Below are positions 10,601 through 23,190 of a stretch of DNA of 64,000 nucleotides, one piece after another. Location of the stretch: assembly GCA_026874595.1 (NCBI GenBank), contig CM049320.1, positions 7,755,464 to 7,819,463 of the forward strand, in the 5' to 3' direction. Within the stretch, counting starts at the first letter, position 1; each line of letters starts with the position of its first letter. Source of the stretch: Sipunculus nudus (taxonomy: Eukaryota > Annelida > Sipuncula > Golfingiida > Sipunculidae). The notes beneath the pieces were generated by a model. That model had not been told where the DNA came from, searched no databases, and saw only the letters and a program-made list of their open reading frames with translations. Made by a program: the position numbers and the translations under genes.

Positions 10601-11530
10601 TGTCGGCCAGTTGCTTCAAAAGTGCTAAAATAACCAAAGCAGCTTTAACCCACACGGACCCTCTCTACACCAGTGCTGTCACAGCCACTCCATAATGTCT
10701 CTGACTTCTAATGCGTCAAAAGTGCCGGGAATTACAAGATTTATAAGTGACAGGAAAATACATATCCTTTCTGTGATCCATGAGGGAGCTGTTAGTGCCA
10801 TCTTTTTTATGATCAGTGCTTCACTTACTACTCACGATCACAACAACATGTGTTAGATCAATACTTAAATAACATTCTCTGCAATCTACAGGTACGTCTA
10901 CTCAAGAAGCAGTCATCTACAGTGCCTCAACAAAGACCTTGTTGATGAGAGCAGCTCAATCCATGGACACTAAGAAGTTTGTGGCATCCTCCTGAGTGTT
11001 CTGATACACACACTCTTTCACAATACACATACACTAGTTGTATTTGAATGCTCCAGCAATACATGTTACATACAGTTAATATTTAAGCCTTTCCCCGTTA
11101 GAGTAGGGAGGTTTATAGGGATAGGTCATATTTAAAGGGATATTTTATACTCGGGAGACCTACTTAGGAGGTTATTCTTTATCTTTATTGTGTTCTTGAA
11201 TTCATTCGGTGATAACGAGGATTATGAATGTAAACATCTTTACAAAATCCCCCTTTTAAACTTTCTTAAACTCGCTCTTGATCCTTTCGTTAAACTAACT
11301 TTTGATCCTGTTTATAATCCATTATACCATATAGTGCGCTATTCTTTTAATTCTCTTTGCATACATCACGTTTTAATGTCTTCTCAGCCTGATCATTATG
11401 ATTCAGTTGTAGTTATTCGCAATGTGATTGGTTCCTCCAAGTACGTGGTTGTTCTTTCAGGGAAAGGTAACGAAATGTTACTACTTGCTGTCAGCCTTTT
11501 GTCAGCCGCGCATCTCACGTGTGTGAGAAT
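10545..11530. repeat. 2.97-kb tandem family, copy 0 (most diverged)
   Basis: The shared text starts near CCACAGCTGTCGGCCAGTTG and runs past a ~27-bp internal repeat (TTAAACT..CTTTTGATCCTG). The same sequence occurs at 13,555 and 16,545, giving spacings of about 2,962 and 2,989 bases. This copy carries extra stops in the minus-strand frames that are open in the other two. Confidence 0.8.
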
Positions 11531-11830
11531 ATAGAATATGTCTGGTCATTTGTAGTTCATATTAACAGGTATATATAGAATGGGACTCGAAATTGCAAGA
11601 GTGAAGTTACATGAAGGCAGGTACATAGTAACAACTTGAGCATGCACAGTGTAACATTACTGCGCATAATTACCATACCACCTGATGCCCAAATACAATA
11701 CTTTTTCGCAGTTACTTGAATGAATTAATTGAATTAAAACCCGCTTAAAGAAACCCAATAACATATCTAGAGGCTCCAAAATGTTTAAAATTTAGAATGT
11801 AATTGTTCCTGTTTTACTTGTCCTTTAAAC
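11531..11830. other. No gene seen
   Basis: AT-rich transition between the tandem-family copy and the degenerate ~61-bp array. Nothing recognisable. Confidence 0.3.
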
Positions 11831-13284
11831 ATGTGTTCATCCTGCAATTAAAAGGAAGCAAGAATTGATCATTTTATTTTAATTAGATTCATCAGACAGG
11901 GATTCATAATTCCAGTGGTAGTTCTGATAATGTCCAATAGTCACCAACTCATCCCTTGGTTATCGGGGACAGAATGTTACTTGCGGATATTAGCATTTTC
12001 TTTTGTAATTAATTCGTCCTTCGCTTAAAGATAATTAGATTAGTACTAAACCTTGTTAACGTACTTTTCTTTTCATGTTACTTTGGTTACTGGGACTAAG
12101 AATCTTCTCAGGTCTTTGTTGTCTTACTGTTGTCGGATGAGCTCAAACAGCCATTGCAAGCAATGCAGAACCTCATGAGCTTTTGGCCCTTTTTCTTCAT
12201 TATCAAAGGATTCATAATTACATTGGTCTTGGCCAGTGGGTCTCGTTGGTTTATCATGCAGTTATAATCTACGTTTGCAAAGATTCATGATTTGTCAGGT
12301 AATGTCGGCATTGCTTCGAGTTTACACTGACGTCTCTTGTGTTATAATGTATCCGGAGGTTGCAAGTATTTACAATACGACTGTCTTGTCAATATATCTA
12401 CCCATGTAACATTTGTATGATCCCATGAATGCAAAATGTGATATTGTCCCAAGGAAACTAGTGATTCCATTTAGCTGTCTCCTGAATCCACAAAGTTTGC
12501 CTTCTTTCGAAAAATACTGCAGAAATGGCAAAAGGCCTTCGTAATACAAACAATGCGAATTACGGGTACTTTGGCGTTGATAGTGCCTGTTGTATCTAGT
12601 AATAGATAATGCATTCATTTTTTTCGTTCCTCAATTTATCGTGTAAAGAATGAAAAATTAGTAAATGCTCCAGTTGCTCCTGAGGTTTAACCGGACGTCT
12701 TTAAGCCATTGAAAATAAACTTTGGTCTGTTTCCGTCGTTGGGAATTAGATTTTGACTGATTCACTTAAGCACATGCTTACCTTTGTAATCAAATTGTGG
12801 ATACAAGGATTCAGGACGTCATTGGCGCTCGTCAACTTGTCTTATTTCGTGAGTTCTGACTGCCTTGAAGAGACACGATATCTCCTTCGTTCTTCTGACT
12901 ATGTCCTTTTGTCAAAGGGTCCTCTGTTGGTCACAATGATTCATATTTTGGAGGGTTCTCCCAGTAATATCACCAGATGATCTCTAGATTCAATTATATA
13001 AAATACCACTAGTCTTGGTTAGCCTTTCTTTTCATTAAGAGTAAATCAAGCGAGTACAGATAATCACAAGGTGGCTGTTGATTGCGAAGGAACCCATTTT
13101 TATGAGTTCATAATCTGGTTTCCAGGATTCAAATATAACTACCAGTCACTCTATTCCTCAATCTCCGGATTTTACCGGATAAGCAATGTTACCTTCTTTG
13201 GAAAAAAACTGCAGAAACGGCAAGATACCTTAGAAATAAAAAGCAATGAAAATTTCCTGCGACTTTGGCGTAAATGATTCCTGA
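11831..13284. repeat. Degenerate ~61-bp repeat array, segment 1
   Basis: Cores related to GGATTCAGAATGTGACTGG recur at irregular intervals of about 50-140 bases (for example near 11,900, 12,090, 12,208, 12,283, 12,422, 12,812 and 13,122). Each is preceded by text like CATGAGTTCAT and followed by CCTTGTCAACTTG or TCATTCTATTCC. Identity between units is low, so boundaries are approximate. Confidence 0.7.
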
Positions 13285-13607
13285 ATTAACAAGATCTGAT
13301 CTTTGCATTTTACATAGATGCACCCGAATAGTGACAAGTTCGCAATCTGTTCTCTTCACCAGCTGATTCTGTGTTACATGTATACAGTTACTATTGGATG
13401 TTTGCAAGAGGCCTTCGTAATATAAAAAAATGCAAATGGTACTTTGGTGTCCATGATGCCTGGTTTTTGTGGTGGATAGATATTATCATCTTTGGCCAGG
13501 AATACCTAGAGCGAAGCGGTGGGATTACCACAGCTTTAAAGAATATTGTTTTAACCTCAGATTCATCCACCAGTTGCTTCAAAAGCGCTGGCACAACTAA
13601 GGCAGCT

Positions 13608-13685
13608 TTAACCCACACGGACACTCTCTAAACCAGTGCTGCTCAGCCACTCCACAATGTGTCTGACTTGGGTCACAAGTGCCAT
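13608..13685 (-). pseudogene. Exon-like remnant (QVRHIVEWLSSTG)
   Basis: The minus strand reads MALVTQVRHIVEWLSSTGLESVRVG then TAA. The second copy (16,600-16,677 region) keeps the frame with conservative changes (VTKVRHIVKWLSSTGLESVREG) and the same stop; the third (near 10,630-10,720) is broken by TGA. A +1 shift after the stop continues into KAALVVPALLKQLVDES, which is open in all three copies. This is how a decayed or alternatively spliced exon looks. The pattern HIVEWL..TGLESVRVG faintly recalls the start of a von Willebrand A domain, but I would not assign it. Confidence 0.35.
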
Positions 13686-13843
13686 AAATTACAAGACTAA
13701 TGAGTCTCAGTGAAAAGTATCCTTTCCCTGATCCACGAGGGATCTTGTATGATCATTGCTACACTTACCGCTCATGATCATATCAATAATTTTCAGGACT
13801 ATAGTAAACTTTTAAATTCTCTGCAGTCTACAAGTACACCTAC

Positions 13844-13933
13844 TCAGTATGTTGTCGCATGCAGTGCCTCAACAAAGACCCTGTCAATGAAATCTGCAAA
13901 CTCCTTGGACACTAAGATGTTTCTGGCATCCTT
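13844..13933 (-). pseudogene. Exon-like remnant (FADFIDRVFVEA)
   Basis: An acceptor-like GGCTCTCAG is followed on the minus strand by 29 open codons, KDARNILVSKEF...FIDRVFVEALHATTY, then TGA. Copy 2 (about 16,833-16,922) keeps the frame (KDARNILVF...FIDRVFVEAMHVTSY) and the acceptor. Copy 0 (about 10,915-10,990) keeps the acceptor but has stops. Conservation of frame in two of three copies suggests former coding function. Family not recognised. Confidence 0.35.
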
Positions 13934-15015
13934 CTGAGAGCCCTAATATACGTACTCAACTACAGTACACATACATTAGTTGTATTTAAATGCTCTAGCA
14001 ATACATGTTACATGTAGTTCATATTTAAGCTTCCCCGTTAGGATAGGGAGGTTTATAAAGATAGATCATATATTGGGGGAACTTTTGTACTCGGGGAGAC
14101 CTACTTAGGTGGTTATTCCTTATCTTTTTTTGTATTCTTGAATTCAACCGGTGATTACGAGGATTGTCAATGTAAACATTTTTTTTTCAAATATCCCCCT
14201 GATCAACTTCTTAAACTCCATTTTGATCCTGTCATTAAACTCACTTTTGATCCTGTTGTTACAATTATCCATTATACTATATAATAACCTATTCTTTTAC
14301 CACATTTGTCTCTGCGCATACATTAAATTTGAAGATCTTGTCAGTCTGATAATAATGATTCAGTTACAGTGAATCGTAATGTGACTGGTTCCTCCGAAGA
14401 CGTGGGCGTGCTTCTAGGTAGAGGTATCAAAATGTTACTACCTGCTGTCAGCCTATCGTTTGTCAGTCGTTCATCTCCCCTGTTATTGCTTCAATGATTC
14501 TATGAACGCAAAATGTAAAAGTATCCCAAGGAACCTAGTCATTCTCCTGTAGCTGTGTGCTGAATCCACAAAGTTTGCCCTTTTTCGAAAAATACTGCAG
14601 ATAGGGCAAGAGGCCTTCGTAATAGAAAACAATTCGAAATACAGGTTCTTTGTTGTTGATGGTGCCTGTTGTATCTAATTGACAGGTGATACCTTCATTT
14701 TATCTGTACATAAATTCGTCGTGTAAAGAATGAAAAATTAATAAATGTCCCAGTTTAACTCTGAGGGTTTAGCCTGACGTCTTTAAACAATTGAAATGGT
14801 ATATCAGCTTGTTCCCGGTCTTGGAAAACAGATTTTGTTTCACAAGATTAAGATTGTGACTGATTCACTTAACCGTGTGCTTACCCTTGTAATCACATTG
14901 TGGATACAAGGATTCAGGACGTCATTGGCCATTGTCAACTTGTCTTATTTCATGAGTTCTGCCTGCCTTGAAGAGACATGAATCCTCCTTCGTTCTTCTG
15001 AATATGTTCCTTTGT

Positions 15016-16265
15016 CATATGCTCCTCTATCGGTCACAATGATTCATATTTTGACCGGTTCTTCCCAGTTACATCACTAAATGATCTCTTGATTTAGTGA
15101 CATAAATTACCACTAGTCTTGGTTAGCCCTTCCTTTTATTACGAGTTCATCCTGCGAGTACAGATAATCGGAATGCGACTAGTCATTGTGATGGAACCCA
15201 TTTTCATGAGTTCATAATCTGGTTACCATCATTTCTTTATAACACTACCAGTAACATTATTCATCTATCACCTGATTTTCCGGGATAAGGAATATTGCCT
15301 TCTTTGGGAAAAACTGCAGAAACGGCAAGAGGCCTTAGAAATATAAAGTAATGTAAATTTACTGCGACTTTGGCGTTAATGACGCCTGATTTATCTAGTT
15401 GATAAATGGCACCTACAGTTTGTTTGTTCCTGAAATAGTCTGGTAAGAGCTGCCAAAATCAGAAATTTCGTAATCCTTGTTCGTCCTGAGGTTTAGCCTT
15501 ACATCTTTAACCCACAGAAAATTAGACTTTGGCTTGCTTCCTAACTGGGGAATCACCCTTTACTTCCAGTCACTAATATTATTATGTATTCATTTAGGCA
15601 AGCCCTTTATGAAATCATATTGTTGATATAAGGATATAGATTTTTACTGGCCCTTCCAAACTTTTCTTGTTTCCTGCGTGCTGTCCTCGGCAAAATGGAG
15701 CAAAATCTCCCTCTTCTTTTGAATTTGTCCTTTTGTCAAAAAAGGTTAAAAAAGTCACCAGCATTTATATTTTGACTGATTCTTTCCAGTCAACTCTTTG
15801 ACCACCGTATGACCTTGAGATTTCATGATATAAAATGCTACTGGTCTTGGACATCTTTTGCTTTTCTCACGAAGTGAGTCTGCGATTACAGATTATCAGA
15901 ATGTGACTAACCCTTGTAAGCAAAATCATTTTCAAGAGATCAAAGTCTGGTTATAAGGATGTACAATCTTACGGCTAATAATTGAAAATACCTCAGTCTC
16001 CCAATTTTCCTTAATTCAGAATGTTATCTTCCTTTTGTCATGTCTTTATCCTGTAGTTGAAACGGAGTTACATCTCACTGGCCGTGTGAACACATTTTTT
16101 TTGCTTAATGACTAATAAATTTTCCGAGATTCACATGTGATTGGATCACAAATTTATCCTGCGGTTCCAATCATACAGAATCTGCCGGAATCTGTAAATT
16201 CTTGCTACTGTTGGAAACAGTGAGAATGGTAGTGATCATGCTTAAATTAACCCTGCGATTAAACG
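15016..16265. repeat. Degenerate ~61-bp repeat array, segment 2
   Basis: Same unit family as 11,831-13,284. Clear cores lie near 15,045, 15,170, 15,225, 15,640, 15,760 and 15,900. Confidence 0.65.
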
Positions 16266-17910
16266 TAAGCAAGATCTGATCTTTGAATTTTTCATAAATG
16301 CACCCGAATAGTGACAAGTTCGCATTCTGTTCTCTGGTCACCAGCTGATCCTGTGTGATATGTATACAGAATGTTTCCATTGGATGTTAGCAAAAGGCCT
16401 TTCTTATATAAAAAAATGCAAATTAATGGTACTTTGGTGTCAATGATGCCTGGTTTTTGTGGTGGATAGATATTATCTTCTTTGGCCAGGAATACCTAGA
16501 GCGAAGCGGTGGGATTACCACAGCTTCAAAGAATATTGCTTTAGCACCAGATTCATCCACCAATTGCTTCAAAAGCGCTGGCACAACTAAGGGAGCTTTA
16601 ACCCTCACGGACACTCTCTAAACCAGTGCTGCTCAGCCACTTTACAATGTGTCTGACTTTGGTCACAAGTGCCACAAATTACAAGACTAATGAGTCTCAG
16701 TGAAAAGTATCCTTTCCCTGATCCACGAGGGATCTTGTATGATCATTGCTACACTTACCGCTCATGCTCATATCAATAATTTTCAGGACGATACTAAACT
16801 TTCAAATTCTCTGCAGTCTAAAGGTACACCTTCTCAGTATGAAGTCACATGCATTGCCTCAACAAAGACCCTGTCGATGAAATCTTCAAAATCCATGAAC
16901 ACTAAGATGTTTCTTGCATCCTTCTGAGAGCCTTTATATCCGCTCTCAACTACAGTCTACATACATTAGTTTTATAAAGATAGATCATATATTGGGGAGA
17001 CTTTTGTACTCGGGGAGACCTACTTAGGTGGTTATTCCTTATCTTTTTTTTTGTATTCTCGAATTCGACCGGTGATTACGAGGATTGTCAATGTAAACAT
17101 TTTTTTTTCAAATTTCCCCCTGATCAACTTCTTAAACTCACTTTTGATCCTGTTGTTACAATTATCCATTATACTATATAATAACCTATTCTTTTACCAC
17201 ATTTGTCTCTGCGCATACATTAAATTTGAAGATTTTGTCAGTCTGATAATAATGATTCAGTTACAGTGAATCGTAATGTGACTGGTTCCTCCGAAGACGT
17301 GGGCGTGCTTCTAGGTAGAGGTATCAAAATGTTACTACCTGCTGTCAGCCTATCGTTTGTCAGTCGTTCATCTCCCCTGTTATTGCTTCAATGATTCTAT
17401 GAACGCAAAATGTAAAAGTATCCCAAGGAACCTAGTCATTCTCCTGTAGCTTTGTGCTGAATTCACAAATTTTGCCCTTTTTCGAAAAATACTGCAGATA
17501 GGGCAAGAGGCCTTCATAATAGAAAACAATTCGAAATACAGGTTCTTTGTTGTTGATAGTGCCTGTGGTATCTAATTGACAGATGATACCTTCAGTTTAT
17601 CCGTACATAAATTCGTCGTGTAAAGAATGAAAAAGTAATAAATGTCCCAGTTGAACTCTGAGGGTTTAGCCTGACGTCTTTAAACAATTGAAATCGTATT
17701 TCAATTTGTTCCCGTTCTTGGAAAACAGATTTTGTTTCACAAGATTAAGATTGTGACTGATTCCCTTAACCGTGTGCTTACCCTTGTAATCACATTGTGG
17801 ATACAAGGATTCAGGACGTCACTGGCCATTGTCAACTTGTCTTATTTCATGAGTTCTGCTTGCCTTGAAGAGACATGAATCCTCCTTCGTTCTTCTGAAT
17901 ATGTTCCTTT
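16266..17910. repeat. 2.97-kb tandem family, copy 2
   Basis: High-identity duplicate of 13,285-15,015. The two minus-strand exon-like segments are preserved (around 16,600-16,680 and 16,833-16,922). Right-hand similarity ends at TTCTTCTGAATATGTTCC. Confidence 0.9.
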
Positions 17911-19249
17911 TTTCAATTGGTCCCCCAGGTGTTAAGTCATTGTAAGGGAACCCATTTTCATGAGTCCATTACAATGATTCAAAACATCACTACCAGTCAT
18001 TATATTCCTATACCTACTGATTTTCCTGGATAAGGAATGTTGCCTTCTTTGGAACAATCTGCAGAAAGGACATGAGGCCTTCGAAATATAAATCATTGCA
18101 ATTTACTGCGACTTTGGAGTTAATGATACCTGGTTTACGTAGTTGACAAATGACGCCTGCAGTTCATCCATTCCTCAATTAATCGTGTAAAAGCTGCAAC
18201 ATTCAGAAATATTCCAGTTCCTGTCAGTCTTGAGGTTAAGTCTTACATCTTTAAGCCACTGAAAATGAGACTTTGGCTAGCTTCCTCACTGGGAAATCAC
18301 CCTTTATTTTCAGTGACTCATATCCTGTTTTTTTTTATTATTATTATTTAAGCATGCCCTTTTTGAAACCATATTACGGATACAAGGATACAGAGCGTCA
18401 CTGGCCCTTCTAAACTTTTTTCAATAATTCTGTCTTTGGCAAAAAAAGTGAAATCTCCTTACTTTTTTGTGAACGTGTCTTTTTGTCAAAAGGTAACCAA
18501 ATAGTCACCAGTATTTTTATTTTGACTAGACTTCAAAGTCACCCCTTTTACCACGGTATGACCTTGAGATTGGATGATATAAAATCCTACTAATCTTTGA
18601 CACCCTTGTTCATACTCTGGTTACCAGGACTCAAAAAATCACCGCCAGTCATTCTATTGTTCCAACACTGAATTAGGAATGATGCCTTTCTGAAACATAC
18701 TTCAAAAAGAGCAAGATTCCTCGGTGATATAAACAATGCGAATTACTGGTACGTTGGTGTTAATGATGCCTGGTTTATCCTGTTGACATAAAAAAATCCT
18801 AAGTAAAGACTGCCAGAATGAGAAATGCCCTGGTTCCTGCTTGCAGAGGTTTAGTCATACTTCTTCGAGCTACAGAAATGAGAACTGGGCTTGCCAGGTT
18901 ACACTTTACCTGGGTATTATCCCTCGATTCCACTTCTTTAACTTGGGATTAAGTTTTTTTTATACCGTTATTATATGAAACTATATTTTGGATACAAGTA
19001 TTCAGATCCACACTGGTCATTGTCAACTTGTCTCTCGTCTTGAATTTTCTGCTTGCATTGAAACGAAATCTCCCTGGTCCATGATAGCTTTTCTCTCACC
19101 AAAAGGTAAGCAAATGGTTACAGGCATTCATAATGTGACAAATTCTAAGGCAGTGCTTTAATCAAGAGAAGACTTCGCCGTTACTTTGATGTAAAATGTT
19201 ACCGATAATCAAAATGGAATATGGCCTGGTAAACGTATACTTTCTGGTG
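17911..19249. repeat. Degenerate ~61-bp repeat array, segment 3
   Basis: Cores near 17,965, 18,385, 18,625, 18,990 and 19,115 continue the array. The last 350 bases (for example TTAACTTGGGATTAAG at 18,940) align with 21,060-21,400 and 1,215-1,540, so this is also the array part of the 3.5-kb family. Confidence 0.65.
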
Positions 19250-20394
19250 AGAACTTTTGATTCACCTAATTTACCAAACTTTAGAAGCTTATTTACATGA
19301 ATGACATTATTTCCACTAAGAGCTCTTGCATACATAGGTGCTATTTCCTTTATAAAAGCAAATTCTTATGTTTTAATAGTTATATTTTTCTTAATATCCA
19401 ACATTTCTGAATGACATTATCACTGCGAAAACTTACTACTTTCCTTCTTAGGTATCGCTTCATTTAAAATCTCCTTTATCCGTCTTGGTTTCACCGCGAA
19501 CTCACCAACACAGGCTCCCTGGCTCCCTATAGTTTGAGTTATAATACTATCCATCCACCCCTTATTGCTGATGGGTTCTTACACCTGGCTTCTTGCATGG
19601 CTTCAGTTCCGTTACTGTGCACGAGTGGCTCTTACTTCCATATGTCCTAACGTCCATTCACGAGTTCTACAATTATAGAGCGAAAAAAAGAACCTCTGTC
19701 TCAGCTGGTCCTTAATATATTTAGCCACAATGTCCTTACTTATGTTCTTCGTATACTGAATCCAGTCCTCTGTCTCTTTTTTTTTTCGTTAATAAGTGCG
19801 AAGGCACAGAAACTTTCAGAACACCAACCTCTCATCGCAAACTATAAAAATGTGACAAGGACAGACTCTCAACAGGTAACTGGTGACCGTTTATTACCAT
19901 GTGCTGTGACAAGGTGGCAAACATATTCCTCTAAACCAGAGTATCTGTTGTTCCTATTAACTTAAGTCATAACACAGTCTGTCTTTCTTTATAAAATTAA
20001 TGTGATTATTGAATATATATTTTTAGACACATTTAATGATATATTATTGCTAATATCCTTTTTCTTGAATTCATATTTGGGCACAAGCTTCAAACTGTGT
20101 CAATGCATCCTTCCCAACTCTTTGTTTTTACGTATTTTACTTTCATTATTTCAAGGGTTACAAATGTGACTGGTTCCTCGGAGATATATAGTCACATTCA
20201 TCCATCTTCTGTAATGGGTTTACTTTTTATTTACATTTCCAGTACATTTACGTATGAATACACTATACACATGGACAAATATCTAACTGAAAGTTTTAAA
20301 GGTTTAAACATAAGAACAAATGTTATATTACAGACGTCTCTGAACTTTTTTGTGATGTCAGGTTTTATAGGTAGAGTTTTTCTCACTGTTTTGT
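19250..20394. repeat. 3.5-3.95 kb tandem family, block A (Ig part lost)
   Basis: Aligns with 22,800-23,885 and 27,000-27,833 (shared text: CCAAACTTTAGA, CCAACA/CCAACATTTC, GGCTCCCTGGCTCC, ATACTGAATCCAGTCCTCT). The Ig-like exon present in the other two copies is deleted here: only its first residues remain at 19,277-19,292. The second exon remnant survives at about 19,700-19,840 with a frameshift in a run of A. Confidence 0.75.
19695..19845 (-). pseudogene. Broken copy of the ETEDWIQY exon
   Basis: The minus strand encodes ETEDWIQYTKNISKDIVAKY after a long run of A, with the upstream part in a different frame, so a length change in the A run has broken it. Homologous to the intact frame at 23,191-23,352 and the damaged one near 27,375-27,540. 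Confidence 0.4.
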
Positions 20395-21760
20395 AACATT
20401 TGTCATCGTTTTGAAATTTTATTTCAGATTTCAGAACGTCATTGGCCTTGGCTGCGTGTCTTTTTTTTTATTAATTCAGCCTACCGTAAACAGAAATTTT
20501 CCTCCTTCTTCTGAATATATATTTTCAAAATGTCACAAAACGGTCACATCGTTAGGATTCAAAATTTGACTGTTTCTCCCTAGTTACTCCTTTGATTACC
20601 GGATGACCTTAAGGTTCCATGACAAAAATGCTCCTGGTAATCGACATTCTTTTCTCATGAGGTCATCCTGTGATTACATATATTAGGAATGTGACTTATC
20701 CTTGTATAGGAAGTCGTTTTAATGAGTTCATACTTGGGTTACCAGGATTAAAAATATCGGAGCTAGTCATTCTACTCCTTCATCTCCGATTTTCCAGAAT
20801 TAAGAATGTTGCCTTTTTGGAACAAACTACAGAAAGGCAAAGGGACTTCGTTATATAGAACTATGCGGATTACGGTTACTTTGGTGTTGATCATGCCTGG
20901 TTTTTCTAGTTGAAAGATGTCTTCTTCAGTTTATTCTTTCCTCAATTCATCGTGTCCTGGACCTTGCCGGTCGTTGAGGTTTAGTCGTACTTCTTCGAGC
21001 TATTGAAATAAGAATTGGGCTTGCCAGGTTGCACTTTTACCTGGGTTTCATCCTTCGATTACACATATTAACTTGTGATTACGTTTTTGTTTGCCGTTAT
21101 TATATGTAACTATATTTCGGATACAAGAATTCTGAACGCTACTGGTCATTTTGTCAACGTGCCTTTTGTTTTGCTTTCTGCTTGCGTTGAAAAAAAGAAA
21201 ACTCTTCCTATTCCATGATAGCATTTCCTTTCGTCAAAAGTTAGCAAATGGTAACGGGGATTCATAATGTGACTACTTCTGAGCCAGGACATTAATTAAG
21301 AGATGACCTCGCCTTTACCTTGAGGAAAAATGTTTCAGAAAATCAAAATGGAACATTGCCTGGTAAGCGCACCTTTCTCATGAGTTCATACTGCTGATAC
21401 TGATAGTCCGTCTGTAACCCCCTGGACATTCCAGTTTTCCATATCCTGACATCCATTGATACAGAATCTTTCCTTCTTGGAACATTCTGTAGATATGATA
21501 AGAGTCTATCGTAATACAGATCAATGCGAATTACTGGTTCTTTGGCGTAAATGATGCCTGGTTTATCTGGTTCATAAATGGCATCTTCTATTTATTTGTT
21601 CCGCCATTCCACGTTTTATCGCTGCTAAAGGCTGGAAAATGTCAAGCGTTTAATCTGTGATCGAAAGGATTCAGAATGTGGTTGGTCCTCGTTAGCCTAT
21701 ACATTTGGCCATCAGATCGTTCTAATTTTGCAGTCATTTAGAACGGCAGTTGAAAGACTG
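20395..21760. repeat. Degenerate ~61-bp repeat array, segment 4 (3.5-kb family)
   Basis: Begins with text (TTGTCATCGT...TTCAGAACGTCATTGGCC) that also begins the arrays at 23,885 and 27,833. Good adjacent units are at 20,660-20,720 and 20,721-20,781, about 61 bases apart: ..CATGAGGTCATCCTGTGATTACATAT and ..AATGAGTTCATACTTGGGTTACCAGGA. It aligns with 1-1,868 and 24,050-25,911 at lower identity than those two show to each other. Confidence 0.75.
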
Positions 21761-22386
21761 TTCTTTTAACAAAGAATCTTTGTTCGATCCAGGGATTTAG
21801 AGTCCGATTGTTTAGCATGTCTACAATGACGTAGCCAAAACAACTTCGCTGTCATAAATGCCGTATATTTCCATGTGTTGCACCCAATTGACAAAACTTT
21901 CTCCCTCTGCCACAGCAACTTTTGCCTGTTTTTACTTGTACATGGCTTCACCAGATTGCGCAACATTTGTGATATATCAACCTAGTTTAATTAACGTATT
22001 AGCGTGCTAGTTTCTCCACTACAAGTTTTCATTATTGCGAAGTCTTTTTTTATCAGGTTCAAAATTTCAAATATGAAAGGCTTTGCACTTATCATAGACA
22101 AAAAGGCTCTGTATCAACATTCATCAGCAGATGTCTTTTGTCATTTTGATATGCACCTGTTTACATCTATCTGTTACGATTTAGAATCTTGTCCTAAGTT
22201 TGATTATCCCGGCTAATACCAAGAACCAACACAAGAGACGACGTTCAAGTAGACATGTTTTTATATAGGCCATCCACTTGTTCCGCAAGCGACACTTTTC
22301 CCGCATTATATTCTAGTGCATGATACCATAATGGAGCAGAACCTATGTATCACCTATACATTATCATCACAAGATCTACCACGGGT

Positions 22387-22809
22387 TTATTTCTGACAAG
22401 TTACAAAGTTTATAAACCTTCCTTTCTGTGCTTCGTTAAACACTACCTCATCAATTAGTTCTGCCTGGTTTTGAGGATTCTTGTTTCCCTGAGCTCCCTG
22501 CATTGGTTTGATGTGACAAATAACACCACAGTAAAAGCCTTTTGAACACTGCTTTTGGGGAGAGTATATGGTGATGCCGTTCCGCAATACCTTAATGTGA
22601 CCGCAGGATTCAAACATGGATGCACATTTATAAATCCCACTGTCTTTGGTCTGAATATTCAACGTATAGCTACTGCCAGAAGCTTAAAAGCCTTGAACAC
22701 CCAGATATTCATCAGTTTTGAAATCATATAACACACTTTTATCCAGCAGGTCTTCTTTCCTTTCTCTTACTCCTTTGTCCACAATCTTTTGTTTACCTAA
22801 TTTACCAAA
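22387..22809 (-). pseudogene. Immunoglobulin V-like terminal exon with one internal stop
   Basis: An acceptor-like CTAAAG precedes 141 minus-strand codons starting FGKLGKQKIVDKG. The middle reads YDFKTDEYLGVQGF, then TAA, then ASGSSYTLNIQTKDSGIYKCA. The run SYTLNIQ..DSGIYKC is the classic strand E to strand F signature of a V-set Ig domain (hydrophobic x hydrophobic, then D-x-G-x-Y-x-C). The copy at 26,607-27,021 has Gln in place of the stop, so TAA is probably a C-to-T loss in this copy. After the domain comes a Cys-rich stretch and then NFVTCQK and TAA, whose AATAAA overlaps. That arrangement suggests the last exon of a secreted or truncated Ig protein. Function unknown. Readthrough or an alternative acceptor after the stop could still make a short product. 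Confidence 0.6.
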
Positions 22810-23190
22810 CTTTAGATTTTAATGACATAATTGACATTATTTTTACGTAGACCTCTTCCATACCTAGGTGCACTTTTCTTTACCAACACAATTTCTTGTT
22901 GTTATAGCTACATTTTCTTTGTTATCCAACAATTGTGAATGACATTTTCACTCTTAAAAACTACCTTCCTGTCTTTTACTGTATCGCATCATTAAAAATA
23001 ATCCTTAAGCTGTCTTGGCTTCACCGAGAATTCATCAACACTGGCTCCCTGGCTCATTGTAGCTCGAGGTACACGTCTATCTTTTCCTTATTGCTGATGG
23101 GTTCTCTCAAAGAAACTCTTGCGTGGCTGCAGTTTCGTTACTGTGCAAAAGTTGCTCTTCCTTCCATTAGTCCTAACTTGTATTCACGAT

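Larger units (their letters stand above)
13285..15015. repeat. 2.97-kb tandem family, copy 1
   Basis: Matches 16,266-17,910 at high identity over its whole length, from AAGATCTGATCTTTG to TTCTTCTGAATATGTTCC. It holds the decayed minus-strand exons listed separately and a ~27-bp internal tandem repeat around 14,205-14,260. Relative to it, copy 2 lacks about 70 bases (near 13,985-14,055) and one unit of the 27-bp repeat. Confidence 0.9.

Noticed and set aside
11190-11534. 114-codon plus-strand frame
   Set aside because: Lies in copy 0 of the 2.97-kb family; copies 1 and 2 do not keep the frame or sequence.
20097-20396. 99-codon plus-strand frame
   Set aside because: Part of the repeated block; the matching region at 23,600-23,885 is interrupted.
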